NCBI RefSeq assembly: GCF_016772475.1
Contig: NZ_CP068595.1
Location: 3,658,001-3,722,000 of the forward strand
Direction: 5' to 3'
DNA from: Paenibacillus sonchi
GTDB lineage: Bacteria > Bacillota > Bacilli > Paenibacillales > Paenibacillaceae
DNA: 64,000 bases
Shown here: piece by piece, positions 62,071 through 64,000 of the stretch
Numbering within the stretch: the first letter of the stretch is position 1
How the letters are laid out: each line of letters opens with the position of its first letter
Notes under the pieces: generated by a model
What the model was told of the DNA's origin: nothing
Databases searched by the model: none
What the model saw: the letters and a program-made list of their open reading frames with translations, nothing else
Made by a program: the position numbers and the translations under genes

Positions 62071-62763
62071 ATGATTTATACGACAAAAAACACTGGGGCC
62101 GTTTTTAATTGGGACGAATATTTCATGAAGCTGAAGAACGGGGAAGCTCCGGCGTTTGACGTGGATGCGTATTTTCACAATGTCAGGGATTTGCTGAGTG
62201 AGAACGCTCATCTGCTGGCACTGGTCTTGGGGGACGTATTGCGCAAGCTGTTAAAGGGCATTCAGGTACAACCGCAGCCAAGAATACTGGAGCTGGGGGC
62301 GGGTACGGGATTTCTCACCCGTCTTTTACTGACCATGTACGGGGGAAGCGGAGTTTTGGTGGATAATTGCCGGACCTCATTTGATGCCTATAACCGGATA
62401 AAAGAAAAGAATGAGGACCGCATTACGTATCAGTTGGAAGACCTTTTTGCCTTAAAGGTGACAGAGCCGTTTGATATGGTTTGCAGCTTTGGGCTAATCG
62501 AACATTTTCAAGAGAAGCAGGAGATTCTGTCCATCCACAAGGAGCATTGCCGCCCGGGCGGTCATATGATTCTAATCGTGCCGATGGACAGCTTTTTGAC
62601 ACGGGCCTATTACGAGGTTCATCCCGAAATCAACCTGGGGTATAGAGAGCTGTTAACCAAGAAGACTGCATTGGAACAGATTCAGACAAGCGGGCTGCAG
62701 CCGGTCCGGGCTGAAGTCAGCCAGGGTTATGTCTATGATTTTTTGACGGTTTTGTGTAAGTGA
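62071..62763 (+). CDS. SAM-dependent methyltransferase, likely FkbG-like in role
   Basis: 230 residues, class I fold. Motif I ILELGAGTGFLTRLL binds SAM; VCSFGLIEHF and RPGGHMILIVP are motifs II-III. It lies between the ACP and acyl-CoA dehydrogenase genes, just 9 bases after the ACP stop. In that place FkbG-type enzymes O-methylate hydroxymalonyl-ACP to methoxymalonyl-ACP. The sequence looks more like a general small-molecule methyltransferase, so another target is possible. Confidence 0.75.
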   Translation: MIYTTKNTGAVFNWDEYFMKLKNGEAPAFDVDAYFHNVRDLLSENAHLLALVLGDVLRKLLKGIQVQPQPRILELGAGTGFLTRLLLTMYGGSGVLVDNCRTSFDAYNRIKEKNEDRITYQLEDLFALKVTEPFDMVCSFGLIEHFQEKQEILSIHKEHCRPGGHMILIVPMDSFLTRAYYEVHPEINLGYRELLTKKTALEQIQTSGLQPVRAEVSQGYVYDFLTVLCK

Positions 62764-62816
62764 CAGATGTTAGGTCTTTTTCAGAACATACAATCTAATG
62801 ATGGGATGAATGAAAA

Positions 62817-63983
62817 ATGGCGATGACAAGGAATAACTCACAAAGCATTCTGGAAGAAGTAAAGCAGTTTGTCGAGGAAGACATCCGGCCCTTCGCGGCT
62901 GATTTCGAAGAACAGCAGGCTCTCCCCCGCGAGTTAATCCGGAAGATGGGGCGGAAAGGGTATCTGGGAGCAAGCTTCCCTGAAGAGTTCGGAGGGCTGG
63001 AGCTGGATCCGCTTGAATATGGCAGTCTGGTTGAAGAGATCGGCAAAGGAGCCTTGTCCGCCGCGATGCTGCTTACGGTAAGCACGGGTCTGGTTGGCGA
63101 GACGCTCATCCGTTGGGGCACGAAATACCAACAAGAGAAGTATGTCCTGCCCATTGCCAGGGGTGAAAAGATTGGTGCGTTTGCGTTGACCGAGCCGGGC
63201 GTGGGAAGCGGTGCAAAGGATGTTGAGAGCGCTTACGAAAAAGTTGGAGACAACTACCGGATCACCGGCCGGAAAAAATGGATCTCCTTCGGCGAAATCG
63301 CTGATTTTTTTATCGTCATTGCTGCCGAACAATCAAGCAAGGCCGTCAGTGCTTTTCTCGTTGACCGCAATCTGGAAGGCGTGAAGATAAAAAAAATGCA
63401 GGGGCTGCTGTCTTGCGCCGCCTCACAGCTTGCTGACATCGAGCTTACCGGTGTTGAGGTCGGGCCGGAAATGATGGTTGGCAAGGAAGGGATGGGTTTT
63501 GCCGGAATCGCCAATTTTGCCTTGGACTACGGGCGCTTCAACGTAGCATGGATGGGTGTAGGGTTGGCGCAGGAGGCCTTGGAAGTGATGGTTACTTACG
63601 CCAGAAAAAGAAGCCAGTCCGGGCAAAAAATCTTTCATCATCAGCTCATCAAGGGAATTATCGGAGATAATGTCACGAAGATTATGGCCGCGCGTTCGTT
63701 GTGCAAGGAGGCTGCACGGATGAGAATCGAAAATCACCCGGACACTGCAATTCACACGACAGCGGCCAAATATTTCTCGTCTACCGTTGCCAACAAGGCT
63801 GCCGCCGATGCCATTCAGGTTCTCGGAGCCAACGGATGCAGCAGACGGTTTCCGGTGGAACGTCTGTTCAGAGAGGCCAAAGTCCTTGAAATCATTGAAG
63901 GGACCTCACAGCTTCAGCAGCAGATAATCGCCTTGTATGGCGCAAATAAATATTATCAGCCAAAAAGGATTAAAGAAATATGA
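62817..63983 (+). CDS. Acyl-CoA dehydrogenase-like flavoenzyme of the extender cassette
   Basis: 388 residues. N-terminal helical domain (GRKGYLGASFPEEFGGLELD), FAD-binding middle (FALTEPGVGSGAKDVE, GRKKWISFGEIADFF), and C-terminal helices ending IIEGTSQLQQQIIALYGA. It is of the FkbI/ZmaE type, which acts on ACP-bound glyceryl to give the hydroxymalonyl unit. The stop overlaps the next start (ATGA at 63980). Confidence 0.9.
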   Translation: MAMTRNNSQSILEEVKQFVEEDIRPFAADFEEQQALPRELIRKMGRKGYLGASFPEEFGGLELDPLEYGSLVEEIGKGALSAAMLLTVSTGLVGETLIRWGTKYQQEKYVLPIARGEKIGAFALTEPGVGSGAKDVESAYEKVGDNYRITGRKKWISFGEIADFFIVIAAEQSSKAVSAFLVDRNLEGVKIKKMQGLLSCAASQLADIELTGVEVGPEMMVGKEGMGFAGIANFALDYGRFNVAWMGVGLAQEALEVMVTYARKRSQSGQKIFHHQLIKGIIGDNVTKIMAARSLCKEAARMRIENHPDTAIHTTAAKYFSSTVANKAAADAIQVLGANGCSRRFPVERLFREAKVLEIIEGTSQLQQQIIALYGANKYYQPKRIKEI

Positions 63984-64000
63984 AAAAACTGGATGCAAAT
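63980..64000 (+). CDS. Start of a further gene of the cluster (partial)
   Basis: ATGA overlap with the acyl-CoA dehydrogenase stop and AAAGGA about 10 bases before suggest a translationally coupled gene. Only MKKLDAN is visible. The extender cassette implies a PKS module nearby, but this fragment cannot be classified. Confidence 0.45.

Overview
The window looks like a Paenibacillus chromosome (low-to-mid GC Firmicute, Bacillales). Signs are AAGGAGG-type ribosome binding sites, GTG/TTG starts, LplB/YtcP/YtcQ-type sugar ABC importers paired with YesM/YesN-type two-component regulators, a secreted enzyme with three SLH domains, and a gerA-type spore germination operon. No tRNA, rRNA, CRISPR array or insertion sequence was seen. 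Five genes carry an apparent single-base loss at a short homopolymer (near 5781, 12836, 31101, 33025 and 46236). Shared assembly or sequencing error is the likeliest cause for at least four of them.

Layout. 1-8570: end of a sugar-binding lipoprotein, a YesN-type regulator, an ArsR-like regulator divergent from a GH2 glycosidase, and a secreted GH43 enzyme. 8770-10730: two AT-rich tandem paralogues of unknown function. 10758-28285: a fructan locus. A LacI regulator with several copies of a GTAAWCGWTTAC operator governs an ABC importer. Then come a fructokinase-GH32 fusion, a cytoplasmic LamG-GH32 protein, a 1934-residue SLH-anchored GH32 enzyme and another GH32 protein. 28439-40722: a YczE-type membrane protein, an AraC regulator divergent from a GH36 alpha-galactosidase, then sensor kinase, regulator, ABC importer and a cytoplasmic GH26 mannanase. 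This suits galactomannan oligosaccharide use. 41083-45188: spore germination operon (A, C, small protein, B). 45392-48873: decayed DNA with a GH65 remnant, an orphan beta-phosphoglucomutase, an EamA fragment and about 0.95 kb of gene-free DNA holding two small repeat families. 48874-51629: GH27 alpha-galactosidase and a CE2-like esterase.

52073-64000 is the start of a hybrid NRPS/PKS cluster that runs off the window. The first gene is a C-A-T-E module whose specificity residues read as asparagine. The second fuses a serine (S12) peptidase, membrane helices and an ABC exporter. Together they match the N-acyl-D-Asn prodrug start-and-release logic of colibactin (ClbN/ClbP), zwittermicin and xenocoumacin. 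Next is a cassette for an unusual PKS extender: 3-hydroxyacyl-CoA dehydrogenase, FkbH-like protein, stand-alone ACP, methyltransferase and acyl-CoA dehydrogenase. It is predicted to make hydroxymalonyl- or methoxymalonyl-ACP. This is the most interesting system in the window.

A roughly 210-bp palindromic dispersed element occurs as two full copies (4969-5179 and 50329-50543) and one half copy (51951-52029). The last two lie directly upstream of the esterase and the NRPS gene.
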